This document shows positions 25,428-34,796 of a stretch of 64,000 nucleotides of DNA, in pieces. The translations under genes and the position numbers were made by a program. A model generated the notes under the pieces. The model was given only the letters and a program-made list of their open reading frames with translations. It made no database searches and was not told where the DNA came from. Position 1 is the stretch's first letter. Every line of letters starts with the position of its first letter. Source of the stretch: Edaphobacter sp. (GTDB lineage: Bacteria > Acidobacteriota > Terriglobia > Terriglobales > Acidobacteriaceae); assembly GCA_025462645.1 (NCBI GenBank), contig JAOAPB010000069.1, forward strand, positions 62,001 through 126,000, in the 5' to 3' direction.

Positions 25428-27248
25428 TTGACCCGACTCACCCCTGCGACCAGGACCACGCCGAAGACCCTTCTGTCACGCGCCACCACCGTCCTGATCG
25501 CCACCTCGCTCGTCTCAATACCTCTTCTAGCCCAGCAGCCCGGCCTGGAACCCACCCGCACCCAGCATGCGATGGTCGTCAGCATCCACCACGACGCCAC
25601 TGACGCCGGAGTCGCCATCCTCAAACAGGGAGGCAACGCAGTCGACGCAGCCGTTGCCGTCGGCTTCGCCCTCGCCGTCGTCTATCCGGCAGCCGGAAAC
25701 ATCGGTGGCGGCGGCTTCATGCTCATCCGCGACAAGCACGGCAAATCCCACTTCCTCGACTACCGCGAGAAGGCTCCCGCAGCCGCCAGCCGCGACATGT
25801 ATCTCGACGCCCAGGGCAACGTCGTCCCGGGCATGTCACTCGTCGGCTACAAGGCCAGCGGAGTCCCCGGCTCCGTCGCAGGTCTGGCCTACGCACAGAA
25901 GCACTATGGCAAGCTGACCCTCGCCGAGGACATGGCGCCCTCCATCAAGCTCGCCAGCGAAGGCTACCTCCTCTCCGAGGAAGAAGCTCGCGCCCTCCAG
26001 AGCAAGAACCTCACCCGCTTTCCCACCTCCACGAAGATCTTCCAGCGCGACGGCGACTTCTACAAAGAGGGCGACACCTTCAAGCAGCCCGAGCTGGCCG
26101 CCACTCTTATCCGCATCTCCAAAGATCCCGATGAGTTCTACAAGGGAGCGATGGCGAAACAGATCGCCGACTTCGAGAAGACAGGCGGCGGCCTCATCAC
26201 CGAAGCCGATCTCGCCGCCTACGAGGTCAAGGATCGCAAGCCCATCAAGGGCAAGTATCACGGCTACACCCTCATCACCGCACCTCCACCCTCCTCCGGC
26301 GGCATCGTCCTCGTCGAGATCCTCAACATCCTCTCCACCTACGACCTGTCCAAACTAGGTCCCGGAGGCGCGGAGACAAAAGATCGCAGCGCAGCCCAGG
26401 TCCACATCATCACCGAGGCCTTCCGCCGCGCCTACATGGATCGTGGCGACTACCTCGGCGACCCCGACTTCAACAAGCTTCCCCTCAAGCAGATGGCCAA
26501 GATGAAGTACGCCGCCGCGTGGCGGAGCTCCATCGATCCGGCCAAGCCTACGCCCTCCGCCTCCCTCGTCCGTCCCGCAGGCTTCATGCCGCCTCCTCCG
26601 CAGGCAACCCCGGTCAAGGAGTCCACCCAGACCACCCACTTCTCTATCGTTGACGCAGATGGCAACGCCGTCTCCAGCACCTACACCCTCAACGGAGGCT
26701 TCGGGTCGGGAGTCACGGTGGAGGGCCTCGGCTTCCTCCTGAACAACGAGATGGACGACTTCACCTCGAAGATCGGCGTCCCCAACGTCTACGGCCTCAT
26801 CCAGGGTCCTGCGAACTCCATTGCTCCAGGGAAGCGTCCGCTCTCCGCGATGACCCCAACCATCGTCACAACGTCGGGGCATTGGTTCAAACGCGGCAAA
26901 CTCGCCTACGTCATAGGCACCCCCGGCGGCTCGACAATTATCACAACCGTGGCCAACGACATCATCAGCACCATCGACAACGGCCTCAACATCCAGCAGG
27001 CCGCCGATGCACCCCGCTTCCATCACCAGTACCTTCCTGATCGCCTCGACCTCGAGAAGAAGTTCCCCATCCCTCCAGCCGAGGAGCTCAAAGCCATGGG
27101 CTACACCATCAACCGCCTCGCCGTAGCCGACGAGAAGAACCCAGGCGTCTGGGGCGACAGCGAACTCATCGCCATCGACCCCAAGACCCGCGAGCTACTC
27201 GGAGGGCATGACAGCCGACGAAGCTTCGGAAAGGCAGCAGGATACTGA
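25428..27248 (+). CDS. ggt: Gamma-glutamyltransferase (glutathione hydrolase)
   Basis: This periplasmic N-terminal nucleophile hydrolase cleaves gamma-glutamyl bonds of glutathione. A signal peptide (TTVLIATSLVSIPLLAQQP) is followed by AGVAILKQGGNAVDAAVAVG, NIGGGGFMLIRDK and the substrate-binding segment YREKAPAAASRDM. The self-processing site lies in ESTQTTHFSIVDADGNAVSS, where the Thr before His-Phe is the nucleophile of the small subunit. SGVTVEGLGFLLNNEMDDF and SAMTPTIV complete the family pattern. I prefer the TTG at 25428, nine bases after GGAG; a GTG at 25413 is possible but has no ribosome-binding site. It is monocistronic. Confidence 0.94.
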   Translation: MTRLTPATRTTPKTLLSRATTVLIATSLVSIPLLAQQPGLEPTRTQHAMVVSIHHDATDAGVAILKQGGNAVDAAVAVGFALAVVYPAAGNIGGGGFMLIRDKHGKSHFLDYREKAPAAASRDMYLDAQGNVVPGMSLVGYKASGVPGSVAGLAYAQKHYGKLTLAEDMAPSIKLASEGYLLSEEEARALQSKNLTRFPTSTKIFQRDGDFYKEGDTFKQPELAATLIRISKDPDEFYKGAMAKQIADFEKTGGGLITEADLAAYEVKDRKPIKGKYHGYTLITAPPPSSGGIVLVEILNILSTYDLSKLGPGGAETKDRSAAQVHIITEAFRRAYMDRGDYLGDPDFNKLPLKQMAKMKYAAAWRSSIDPAKPTPSASLVRPAGFMPPPPQATPVKESTQTTHFSIVDADGNAVSSTYTLNGGFGSGVTVEGLGFLLNNEMDDFTSKIGVPNVYGLIQGPANSIAPGKRPLSAMTPTIVTTSGHWFKRGKLAYVIGTPGGSTIITTVANDIISTIDNGLNIQQAADAPRFHHQYLPDRLDLEKKFPIPPAEELKAMGYTINRLAVADEKNPGVWGDSELIAIDPKTRELLGGHDSRRSFGKAAGY

Positions 27249-27342
27249 GAGCGAAGGCACGCACCTGCGGCAAAACAACCCGGTAATCAACGAAGGATAA
27301 GATGTCGAGCAGCTCACAAGGGAGCGGAGAACACGAATCGCC

Positions 27343-28877
27343 ATGGAGATCCGCCGCATCGACCGACAACAGACAAGCTGGTCCTTTTTTCTCCTGCTGT
27401 CTGTAACGACAATCTACCTCTATCTCAATCTGTTCGCCTCTCACCACATACCCTTTTTGCTAGGCTGAGACCAAACCTATTTCTGGATGGACGGCCAACG
27501 CATACTGGGCGGGGAGCGCATCTATCATGACTTCTTCCGATATACGCCTCCGGGCACCGATCTGCTATATGCCGCTCTTCAAGCTCTTCGGGATTCGCAT
27601 ATGGGTAACGAATGCGGCAGTTCTTGCTCTAGGAGCTGCCTACTGCTGGCTGTGCTTTTCCCTTTCGAGCAAGATCATGGAACACCGCTCAGCCCTGCTG
27701 GCCACAGCCCTGTTTATGGTCGCCGTCTACGGCAAGGCGCTCAATGGAACGAATCACTGGTTCGCCGTATTGGCAGTCATGGTTACTGTCAATATCGGCA
27801 TGGAGAAGATGACCCCCGGAAGAATCGCCGCTGCCGGTGCACTCCTTGGGGTGGCTTCCTTCTTCAATCAGGCCCATGGTATGGCGGCGCTGCTCGCGTT
27901 TTTCTTCTTCCTGGTCTGGAGACATTCACGAGCGAAGAGAGGTTTAGCCGATCTTCTTCGAGACCTGGCTCCACTGCTTCTGGGATATACCTCCGTGCTA
28001 CTGCTCTTAGCACCCCCTTCATCATCTCAGTTGGACTGAAGCAGCTCTGGTACTGCCAGGTCACATATGTCTTGCAGTATCCCGGTCACTATGCCCAGGG
28101 ACTGGCATTGGGCTTACCGGAGACGATTGCCTGGCGAACCCTGCCCAGACTCGCCCCTTATCTCGCTATCTATAGCCTTCTTCCCGTTGTCTATTGCGTG
28201 TCGCTCTGGCAATGTTGGCGTCAACGCAAGGATCCCTCTTTTCTTTGGGAAAAACTCGCGCTCCTGTCCATGGTCGGACTCTTCCTGCTCCTCGAAGTGG
28301 CCGAGAGCGTGAACTGGCTGCGTCTCTATGCCGTCTCGATTCCAGGCATCGTTCTGCTGATCTGGACGCTCGACCGGACTCCAAAGATCCGCAGTTACGC
28401 AGTCACTCTGCTATGGGTTGGGGTAGCCTGTCTTGCCGCGCGGCAGACTATATTAAGTCGCCCTACCTACTCTCTTCGAGTTGAACTTCCAGGGGGCCAT
28501 GCCGCCACGACTCCTCAGTCCTACGAGAAATTGCATTGGATCGAGCAACGCACCGAACCCGGAGAGTTTTTCCTTGAAGCCGCGTGGCCCGGTATGTACA
28601 TTCCCTGCACTTGCAGAATCCGTTGTATGTGGCCACTGTGGATCGACTCGACGCTGCTCGCCCGGAGGATATCGAACTGGCGATTCAACAGCTGAAAACA
28701 AAACGCGTCCGGTTCATCCTCTGGGCTCCAAGGCTGGATTCACCGTGTCTTCCTGGCCACGTCTGCAACGACCATTTCACTGCCCTCCGCAACTATGTTC
28801 ACAGCTCGTACAACTGCACCCATGTCTTCTCAGACGGCGACACCCTATGGCAAAGGCGAGACGACCCGACCCAGTGA
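27343..28877 (+). pseudogene. Broken multi-pass membrane glycosyltransferase-like gene
   Basis: One ancestral membrane protein of about 510 residues can be pieced together across two reading frames. It starts at the ATG at 27343 (MEIRRIDRQQTSWSFFLLL). An in-frame TGA at 27466-27468 interrupts FLLG-stop-DQTYFWMDGQ. A frameshift near 27575 separates DLLYAAL from FKLFGIRIWVTN. A second near 28008 joins TSVLLLL to STPFIISVGLKQLW, and a third near 28603 precedes LHLQNPLYVATVDRLDAARP. The final segment ends at 28877. Hydrophobic segments and a DQTYFWMDGQR-type loop resemble GT39/PMT-like or ArnT-like transferases found in Acidobacteria; the family is uncertain. Four independent lesions make sequencing error unlikely. 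Confidence 0.75.
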
Positions 28878-28893
28878 GCTAACCCAACCCTGG

Positions 28894-29070
28894 CGCGCCA
28901 AAGCCGTCGCGATCGCCTTCTCCGCCAGTGGAGCCATAACGCCATAGCCTTTTGCTGTGGGGTGTACGCCGTCGGAAGCCAGATCGGGATTGAGTCCGCC
29001 CTTTGCGTTCGCCATCCGCGTGTAGTAGTCGAGATAGACGAGCCCTCTCGCTCGCAGAGCGCCTTCAGCC
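28894..29070 (-). pseudogene. Duplicated 3' fragment of the SGNH hydrolase gene
   Basis: This 177-nt stretch repeats 29967-30144, the 3' end of the SGNH hydrolase gene, in the same orientation. By eye there are about nine substitutions and a single-base deletion. It encodes YYTRMANAKGGLNPDLASDG and VHPTAKGYGVMAPLAEKAIA, matching the C-terminal block of the intact protein. It lacks the stop codon and the N-terminal two thirds. The two copies flank the carbonic anhydrase gene. Between 29071 and 29238 nothing else is recognised. Confidence 0.8.
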
Positions 29071-29238
29071 GGGTGCCCCGCGCGAACCGCACTGCTACAC
29101 CCTCGCAATCCCTGTATCCGCGCCAGGTCAAGCCAGGCAATCCGCAAGAAACATACAGACTAACCCCACCGCAGCCTTTACCATGGCGTGAGCCGATCCA
29201 GCTCAGCGATTCAGCGAGATCCTTCGAGGCCGCACACC

Positions 29239-29955
29239 ATGCCAACCACCCCACCAACCACACGCCGTCAATTCCTCTTCACCACCACCGCAGCCCTGGC
29301 CGGAGCATCCCTACCCGCCTTCGCATCGCCCCCCGCAGACGGTCCTGCACCAACAGGCCCCGACGCCGACCATGTCCTAAGCCTCCTCGTCGAGGGCAAC
29401 AAGCGCTTCGCCTCAGGAGCCATCACCCACCCGCGCCGATCCCCTGCAGACTTCAAGCCCCTCGCCGAAGGCCAGAACCCCATTGCCTGCATCATCACCT
29501 GCTCCGACTCCCGCGTCACGCCAGAGATCCTCTTCGACCTCGGTATCGGAGACCTCTTCATCGTCCGCATCGCGGGAAACTACATCAACGGCGCCGGAGC
29601 CTCCGTCAAAGGCAGTGTCGAGTACGCTGTAGCTGAGCTAGGCGTCAACCTCCTCATGGTCCTCGGCCACAGCCAGTGCGGCGCGATCAAAGCCGCCATC
29701 AAACACCTGCACGACAAGGACGCCCTTCCCGGGGCCATCAACGATCTCGTCACCAGCATCAAGCCCGCCGTCCTCGAGAGCGAGCATCTCCCCGGGGACC
29801 CCCTCGAGAACGCCATCCGAGCCAACGTCCGCCGCGGTGTAGACCGCCTCGCGCACCTCGACCCCATCATCGCCCCACGCGTCAAAGCCGGACAGCTCAA
29901 AGTAGTCGGCGCAACCTACGGCCTCGCCACCGGCCAGGTCCAACTCCTGAAGTAA
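29239..29955 (+). CDS. Beta-class carbonic anhydrase, Tat-exported
   Basis: The 238-residue enzyme interconverts CO2 and bicarbonate. The N-terminus has a twin-arginine motif (TTRRQFLFTTTAALAGASLP), so the folded zinc protein is probably exported to the periplasm. Zinc ligands are C88, H144 and C147 (IITCSDSRVTPEILFD and LGHSQCGAIKAAI). The Asp90-Arg92 dyad in CSDSR is intact. I chose the ATG at 29239 because GAGG lies nine bases upstream and the Tat signal starts properly. It is convergent with the SGNH hydrolase gene, with only seven bases between the stops. Confidence 0.93.
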   Translation: MPTTPPTTRRQFLFTTTAALAGASLPAFASPPADGPAPTGPDADHVLSLLVEGNKRFASGAITHPRRSPADFKPLAEGQNPIACIITCSDSRVTPEILFDLGIGDLFIVRIAGNYINGAGASVKGSVEYAVAELGVNLLMVLGHSQCGAIKAAIKHLHDKDALPGAINDLVTSIKPAVLESEHLPGDPLENAIRANVRRGVDRLAHLDPIIAPRVKAGQLKVVGATYGLATGQVQLLK

Positions 29956-29962
29956 GCCGCTA

Positions 29963-30742
29963 CTACCGCGCCAAAGCCGTCGCGATCGCCTTCTCAGCCA
30001 GTGGAGCCATAACGCCATAGGCCTTTGCCGTGGGGTGTACGCCGTCCGAAGCCAGATCGGGATCGAGTCCCCCCTTTGCGTTCGCCATCGGCGTGTAGTA
30101 GTCGAGATAGACTAGCCCCTCTCGCTCGCAGAGCGCCTTCAGCCGCACATTCATCGCGCGAATCTGTCCCGCTGGCTGCACCTCCGGCTTCCACCGATAC
30201 TCCGAGGCCGGCAGAATCGACGAGATCACTACCTTGATTCCGTTCGCCCGGGCGATCTCTGCCATCGAGACGAAGTTATCCTCGGTCATCTCCGGGGTCG
30301 ATGGGCCGGTGTTGCCTGCGACGTCGTTGGTACCCGCAAGAATGACCACGACCGCAGGCTTGAGGTGTACGACATCCTGCTGGAAGCGGACGACCATCTG
30401 CGGCGTCGTCTGCCCGCTGATACCACGATTCACATAGGGCTTACCGGGAAAGAACTCCGTCCCGGGCTTCCGTCCCCAGGCATCTGTGATCGAGTCTCCA
30501 TAGAAGACGACACGTCTCTCGCCTGCCGCCGGAGCGGGCAAGGCGGCGTTGTCTGCGCGATACCGATTCAGTTGGGGCCAGTCCATGAGCTTCGCCTGCA
30601 TCGCGGCAATCTGTTTCGTCGTATCGGCCTGTGCCGGGGTCGCCGTCGCCTGTGCAGGAACAGGAACAGCCGTCTGCGCCTGACCGATTGCAGTCACAAA
30701 TGGCAGACATGTAAGCAAAACATTGCACACAAAAATCTTCAT
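29963..30742 (-). CDS. SGNH/GDSL-type hydrolase, secreted
   Basis: The 259-residue protein has a signal peptide (VCNVLLTCLPFVTAIGQAQ). SGNH blocks follow: block I VVFYGDSITDAWG with Ser86, block II near VNRGISGQTT, block III LAGTNDVAGN, and block V SDGVHPTAKAYG with Asp233 and His236. Family members are esterases, including acetyl-esterases acting on carbohydrates (the GDSL lysophospholipase/acylhydrolase group). The ATG at 30742 has AGGAGG ten bases upstream; an upstream TTG at 30751 is too close to that site. The last 180 nt are duplicated at 28894-29070. Confidence 0.9.
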   Translation of the reverse strand: MKIFVCNVLLTCLPFVTAIGQAQTAVPVPAQATATPAQADTTKQIAAMQAKLMDWPQLNRYRADNAALPAPAAGERRVVFYGDSITDAWGRKPGTEFFPGKPYVNRGISGQTTPQMVVRFQQDVVHLKPAVVVILAGTNDVAGNTGPSTPEMTEDNFVSMAEIARANGIKVVISSILPASEYRWKPEVQPAGQIRAMNVRLKALCEREGLVYLDYYTPMANAKGGLDPDLASDGVHPTAKAYGVMAPLAEKAIATALAR

Positions 30743-30838
30743 CCCGCCCAACCCTCCTGAAAAGACCCTTCGCCGATTCTAGTCGATACCTCTCTCGCCA
30801 CCACCCTCAATTGCCCCGCTGCTGTACCTTAAGAAGTG

Positions 30839-31708
30839 ATGCAGCCCGGTATATCCACCCACGTCTTCCTTCAGCAGCGCCTGCACCCCGGCCTGCTGGA
30901 CGCTCTGCATAAGGGCGGCGCCCAAACCATCGAGGTCTTCGCCGCCCGTCATCACTTCGACTACACGGATCGACCCAGCGTCCGCGACATGGCTACCTGG
31001 TTCCGGGACAACGGTGTCACCGCCACCCTGCATCAGCCGCTCTACACCGATGCCCACTGGTCTCGCCACGTCGCCCCTACACTCTCGCTCATCGACCCCG
31101 AGAAGTCTCGTCGCATCGATGCCATGGACGAGATCAAGCGCGCGCTCGAATCCGCAGAGCAGATTCCCTTCGCCTCCATCGTCCTGCACCTCGGGCTGAA
31201 GGACGACACCTGGAGCCCGCGCTCGCTCGAAAACTCCCTCACCGGCATCGAGCACATCAAGGCCTTCGCCCATCCTCTCGGCGTCCGCGTCCTCCTCGAG
31301 AACCTGCAGAACGAGGTCACCACTCCGGAGCACCTCCTCGAGATACTCCGCGTTGGCCACTTCGACAACGTCGGCGTCTGCTTCGACGTGGGCCACGCGC
31401 ACCTCACTCAGAATGATCCAGCCGGAGGCATCGACGCGGCCTTCGAGCTCCTCAAGCCGCGCATCGCCGAGCTCCACCTGCACGACACCCACGGCCAGAA
31501 GATCGACCACCTATGGCCCGGCACCGGAGTCATCGACTGGACGAATGTAGCCAAACACATCGTCACACTGCCGACGAAGACTCCAGGTATCCTCGAAATC
31601 GCACACGACCTGGACGAGACCGCCGAAACCGTCACCAAAAAAGCTGCAGAGGTCTTCTCCCAGCAATCCCGCATTGCAGAGGACCTGTTGCATTCAGCCG
31701 GGAACTAA
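30839..31708 (+). CDS. Sugar phosphate isomerase/epimerase family TIM-barrel protein
   Basis: The 289-residue cytoplasmic protein belongs to the AP-endonuclease-2-like (xylose isomerase-like) TIM barrels. Visible signatures are IEVFAARHHFDYTD, PFASIVLHLGLKDD, RVLLENLQNE (metal-binding Glu), VGVCFDVGHAHL (Asp and His metal ligands) and ELHLHDTHGQKIDHLWPGTG near the C-terminus. These place a divalent-metal site in the barrel. The substrate (keto-sugar, inosose or similar) is unknown. The ATG at 30839 directly follows an in-frame GTG at 30836. It lies 47 bp upstream of asnS on the same strand. Confidence 0.85.
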   Translation: MQPGISTHVFLQQRLHPGLLDALHKGGAQTIEVFAARHHFDYTDRPSVRDMATWFRDNGVTATLHQPLYTDAHWSRHVAPTLSLIDPEKSRRIDAMDEIKRALESAEQIPFASIVLHLGLKDDTWSPRSLENSLTGIEHIKAFAHPLGVRVLLENLQNEVTTPEHLLEILRVGHFDNVGVCFDVGHAHLTQNDPAGGIDAAFELLKPRIAELHLHDTHGQKIDHLWPGTGVIDWTNVAKHIVTLPTKTPGILEIAHDLDETAETVTKKAAEVFSQQSRIAEDLLHSAGN

Positions 31709-31755
31709 GCAGTACGTAATCGAAAAAGATCGCAAGGAACGGAAGCAGCCCCCCA

Positions 31756-33357
31756 ATGAGCGAATCCCAGACCGAATCTCAACCCCATTCCCACACCGAA
31801 CCACACCAGAATGTGACCTCCACCAGCACAAATCCGATCACCACCATCGCCTCCCTCTCTCAGCACGAAGGCCAGACCGTCACCCTCCGCGGCTGGCTCT
31901 ACAACCTGCGCGCCTCGGGCAAGCTGCTCTTCCCCATCTTCCGCGACGGCACCGGAACCATCCAGGGCATCGTCCCCAAGGCTGCCGTCTCCGAAGAGGT
32001 CTTCGAGACCCTGAAGAACCTCACGCTCGAGTCCAGCCTCACCGTCACCGGCAAGGTGCGGGCCGACAGCCGCGCCCCCTCGGGCTACGAGCTCGACGTC
32101 GAAGGCGTCACCGTCCTCCAGAAGGTCCCCGACGATACCCCCTTCCCCATCACCCTCAAAGAGCACGGCGTCGACTTCCTCATGGAGCACCGCCACCTCT
32201 GGCTCCGCACTCCGCGCCAGTCCGCCATCCTGCGCGTCCGCGCCACCATCATGCGCGCCGCGGCGGAGTACTTCGACACCAACGGCTTCGTCCGCACCGA
32301 TCCACCGATCTTGACTCCCAATGCATGCGAGGGCACCAGCGAGCTCTTCGAGATGGACTACTTCGACGACGACAAGGCCTACCTCACCCAATCCGGCCAG
32401 CTCTACATCGAAGCCACCGCGCTCGCCCTCGGCAAGGTCTACAGCTTCGGCCCCACCTTCCGCGCCGAGAAGTCCAAGACCCGCCGCCACCTCACCGAGT
32501 TCTGGATGATCGAGCCCGAGGTCGCCTTCCTCGAACTCGACGGCCTCCTCAACCTCGCCGAGAGCTTCATCACCCACATCGTCACCACGGTCCTCGCCCA
32601 CCACCGTGCCGACCTCAAGGTCATCGGCCGCGACGTCGCCAAGCTCGAAGCCGTCATCGGGATCTCATCCGAACCAGCCACAGAACTGGGTGCCCCATCC
32701 TTCGCGCCTTCTGCGAAGGGTGGGGTATCGAGCGAAGTTCGACCGTCTTCCCCCGAAGCACCTCAACCGTCCAGCACCACCAACTCCCCCATCACCGATG
32801 AGCTGTCATCCCGACCGGAGCGCAGCGAAGCGGAGGGATCTGCTTCGCTACCACAGAAGCCCAACCGGTTTCCAAGGTTGTCCTACGACGAAGCCCACGC
32901 CATGCTCGACGAAGCCTACAAAGCCGGCAAGCTCGAATCCCCCCACAAGTACGGCGACGACTTCGGCTCCCCCGACGAGACCTACATCTCCAGCCAGTTC
33001 GACCGCCCCGTCATGATCCACCGCTATCCCGCCGCGATCAAGGCGTTCTACATGCAACCCGACCCGCAGGACCCATCGAAGGCCCTATGCGTCGACGTCC
33101 TCGCCCCCGAGGGCTACGGCGAGATCATCGGCGGCAGCCAGCGCGTCGACAGCTACGACCTCCTCAAATCCCGCATCGAAGAGCACGACCTGCCCCTAGC
33201 CGCCTTCCAGTGGTACCTCGACCTCCGCAAGTACGGCAGCGTCCCTCACTCCGGCTTCGGCATGGGCATCGAGCGAGCCGTAGCCTGGATCTGCGGCCTG
33301 GACCACGTCCGCGAAACCATCCCCTTCGCCAGAACTCTAAACCGCATTTACCCATGA
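31756..33357 (+). CDS. asnS: Asparaginyl-tRNA synthetase with an internal repeat-derived insertion
   Basis: The class II synthetase charges tRNA-Asn. It has an OB-fold anticodon domain ([32 protein letters not shown]), motif 2 ([20 protein letters not shown] with MIEPE) and motif 3 ([20 protein letters not shown]). [15 protein letters not shown] is typical of AsnRS. At 533 residues it is longer than the usual 430-470. Residues about 304-371 form an insertion before [15 protein letters not shown] that is absent from the family. Its DNA contains two dispersed palindromic repeats (32688-32730 and 32803-32842). The frame stays open and motifs remain intact, so the enzyme is probably active with an extra surface loop. 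Confidence 0.95.
   Translation: MSESQTESQPHSHTEPHQNVTSTSTNPITTIASLSQHEGQTVTLRGWLYNLRASGKLLFPIFRDGTGTIQGIVPKAAVSEEVFETLKNLTLESSLTVTGKVRADSRAPSGYELDVEGVTVLQKVPDDTPFPITLKEHGVDFLMEHRHLWLRTPRQSAILRVRATIMRAAAEYFDTNGFVRTDPPILTPNACEGTSELFEMDYFDDDKAYLTQSGQLYIEATALALGKVYSFGPTFRAEKSKTRRHLTEFWMIEPEVAFLELDGLLNLAESFITHIVTTVLAHHRADLKVIGRDVAKLEAVIGISSEPATELGAPSFAPSAKGGVSSEVRPSSPEAPQPSSTTNSPITDELSSRPERSEAEGSASLPQKPNRFPRLSYDEAHAMLDEAYKAGKLESPHKYGDDFGSPDETYISSQFDRPVMIHRYPAAIKAFYMQPDPQDPSKALCVDVLAPEGYGEIIGGSQRVDSYDLLKSRIEEHDLPLAAFQWYLDLRKYGSVPHSGFGMGIERAVAWICGLDHVRETIPFARTLNRIYP
32688..32730 (+). repeat. Palindromic repeat inside asnS, GGGTGCCCC type
   Basis: The sequence GGGTGCCCCATCCTTCGCG, then CCTTCTGCGAAGGGTGGGG, can fold back on itself. 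It matches non-coding copies at 34705-34744 and 36450-36486, which share the same ends with variable inner stems. In asnS it is read as [16 protein letters not shown] second element of another family (GTCATCCCGACCGGAGCGC and on) lies at 32803-32842 and is read as [15 protein letters not shown]. Confidence 0.75.
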
Positions 33358-33400
33358 GTTCTTGATTGTCAAAATAATATTTAAACCGACAGATGAGTGA

Positions 33401-34600
33401 CTAACGATTATTGTCGAACTCTGCCTCGTTCCGGCGAGCAATTTCAATCGACTTTGTCCAATTAATTGCGTCGGCAAGACCCGAGAGAGGATCCTCCATC
33501 GCGATTATTTGGCCTAGTTCCTCACCCGTTACCGAGAAGACCCAGTGGTCGCGATTGTCACGAGTCCGCAGGCGAATCTCCACACTCCTTCCCGGAAATC
33601 GAAATGCTAGAGGAATGATGAATTGCGAAAAATGGATATGGCGATTAGGAGCGGTCTCAGGAGTGGCATCCTGAAAGCTTGCTGTAATCTGTCCTTCCTC
33701 TTCGTTCAGTTCAGTTAGCGCAAAACCTTGAGTAGCAAAGCTCGCGCTTAAATCGGCAACTTTCGCATGAATATCATCCGCACCCGTAGGCATTCGTTCC
33801 AGCATCTCTCGAGAGCTGTTGACAATAGTCAGTACACGTGAACATCTCAGAATTCCAATACGGGAGTTAACCTCTACCGCAACCGACAATAGTTCTTCTC
33901 TCGATAGCTCGATACTCTTCGCCAACGATTTTCCATATCGACCAATGATTCTGTCGCCTGTGACCGCGAACGTGTGATGTTGCGCCATGTTGCGCCATTG
34001 ATTGAGGCGGATTCCCCACGGTAAAGGAGCAATGAGATCTTGCTCGGGAAGAAAGTGATGGAGCCTTTCAAGTACCTTGCCAAAATCCTCGTGCAAAATT
34101 GCAGCTGGTTCTACAGGGGCTCCATCGCGAATGCAAAGTAGACAGTAAAATTCCTTCATAAAGGGCTGGAGTATCGACTCGATTCCTGCCCCGATGTTCC
34201 GGAATAGCTCAAAAGCATACTCATCAATTGCGAGCTTAACCGTAGGCACCTCGAACACGACTTGAAGTGCAAATTTCCTCTGTGTCTCCAAAATGGGCAC
34301 TTCAAAGAATGAAAGGACTTCGAGCACTCTGTTCGCGTCAATTTCTAATGCCTGTGCACGAACCGAGAATGCAAAGTTAAGCATCGATTCCCAATCGAAT
34401 CGGGTCGAGAGCTTACCTATGCCGATTGCTAGTCCTGCCAGTTGGTTGACCGCGCACCGCTCCAGCAGATCTTTGTCTACGATATAAGGATTGAGGAGAG
34501 CGACTATTTCTTCTTTGATCTGGGCGGGGCTGCGACCATCCTTTAAGGCAACCGTGTACGGCTGCGAGGAATGTATTTGGTCAAGGAACCGTTGTCTCAT
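33401..34600 (-). CDS. Protein of unknown function with an RNxxxH (HEPN-like) motif
   Basis: The 399-residue protein has no signal peptide, no membrane segment and no family I recognise. It is predicted mostly helical in residues 1-250. A segment LNQWRNMAQHHTF contains R203-N204-x3-H208, the R-N/D-x(3-4)-H pattern of HEPN RNases, lying between helices as in HEPN domains. The C-terminal 130 residues look more mixed (IHFSQFIIPLAFRFPGRSVE). Base composition is clearly AT-richer than neighbours, and the gene is flanked by asnS and dispersed repeats, suggesting recent gain. A defence or toxin-like role is possible, but the motif alone is weak evidence. Confidence 0.6.
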   Translation of the reverse strand: MRQRFLDQIHSSQPYTVALKDGRSPAQIKEEIVALLNPYIVDKDLLERCAVNQLAGLAIGIGKLSTRFDWESMLNFAFSVRAQALEIDANRVLEVLSFFEVPILETQRKFALQVVFEVPTVKLAIDEYAFELFRNIGAGIESILQPFMKEFYCLLCIRDGAPVEPAAILHEDFGKVLERLHHFLPEQDLIAPLPWGIRLNQWRNMAQHHTFAVTGDRIIGRYGKSLAKSIELSREELLSVAVEVNSRIGILRCSRVLTIVNSSREMLERMPTGADDIHAKVADLSASFATQGFALTELNEEEGQITASFQDATPETAPNRHIHFSQFIIPLAFRFPGRSVEIRLRTRDNRDHWVFSVTGEELGQIIAMEDPLSGLADAINWTKSIEIARRNEAEFDNNR

Positions 34601-34704
34601 TCCAATATGCTCTCACCGAAATCCCACTAGAGGGTTGATTTGAGATTGTGTTCGGCGGGTGCCCCCGACACCAACTTGGGTGATGCGCGCCCAGGCACAA
34701 GATC

Positions 34705-34744
34705 GGGTGCCCCATCCTTTGCAGTCTCACCGCAAAGGGTGGGA
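34705..34744 (+). repeat. Palindromic repeat, GGGTGCCCC type, intergenic
   Basis: GGGTGCCCCATCCTTTGCAG, then TCTCACCGCAAAGGGTGGGA, forms a stem with CCTTTGC pairing GCAAAGG and outer GGGT/CCCC-type ends. It is the same family as the copy within asnS. A degenerate GGGTGCCCCC lies just upstream at about 34657-34666. The surrounding 34601-34796 gap holds no gene. Confidence 0.7.
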
Positions 34745-34796
34745 GTATATGCCTCCAACCCAGTGACGCTCTTAAAGAGCTCCTACGTAATACCAC

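Noticed and set aside
28799..29263. A 154-codon minus-strand gene covering the SGNH fragment
   Set aside because: Only part of it matches the SGNH protein, and in more than one frame; it is better described as a duplicated fragment.
31674..32801. Open frame overlapping the start of asnS in another frame
   Set aside because: It is Arg/His/Pro-rich shadow sequence of the AsnRS gene, which has all class II motifs in its own frame.
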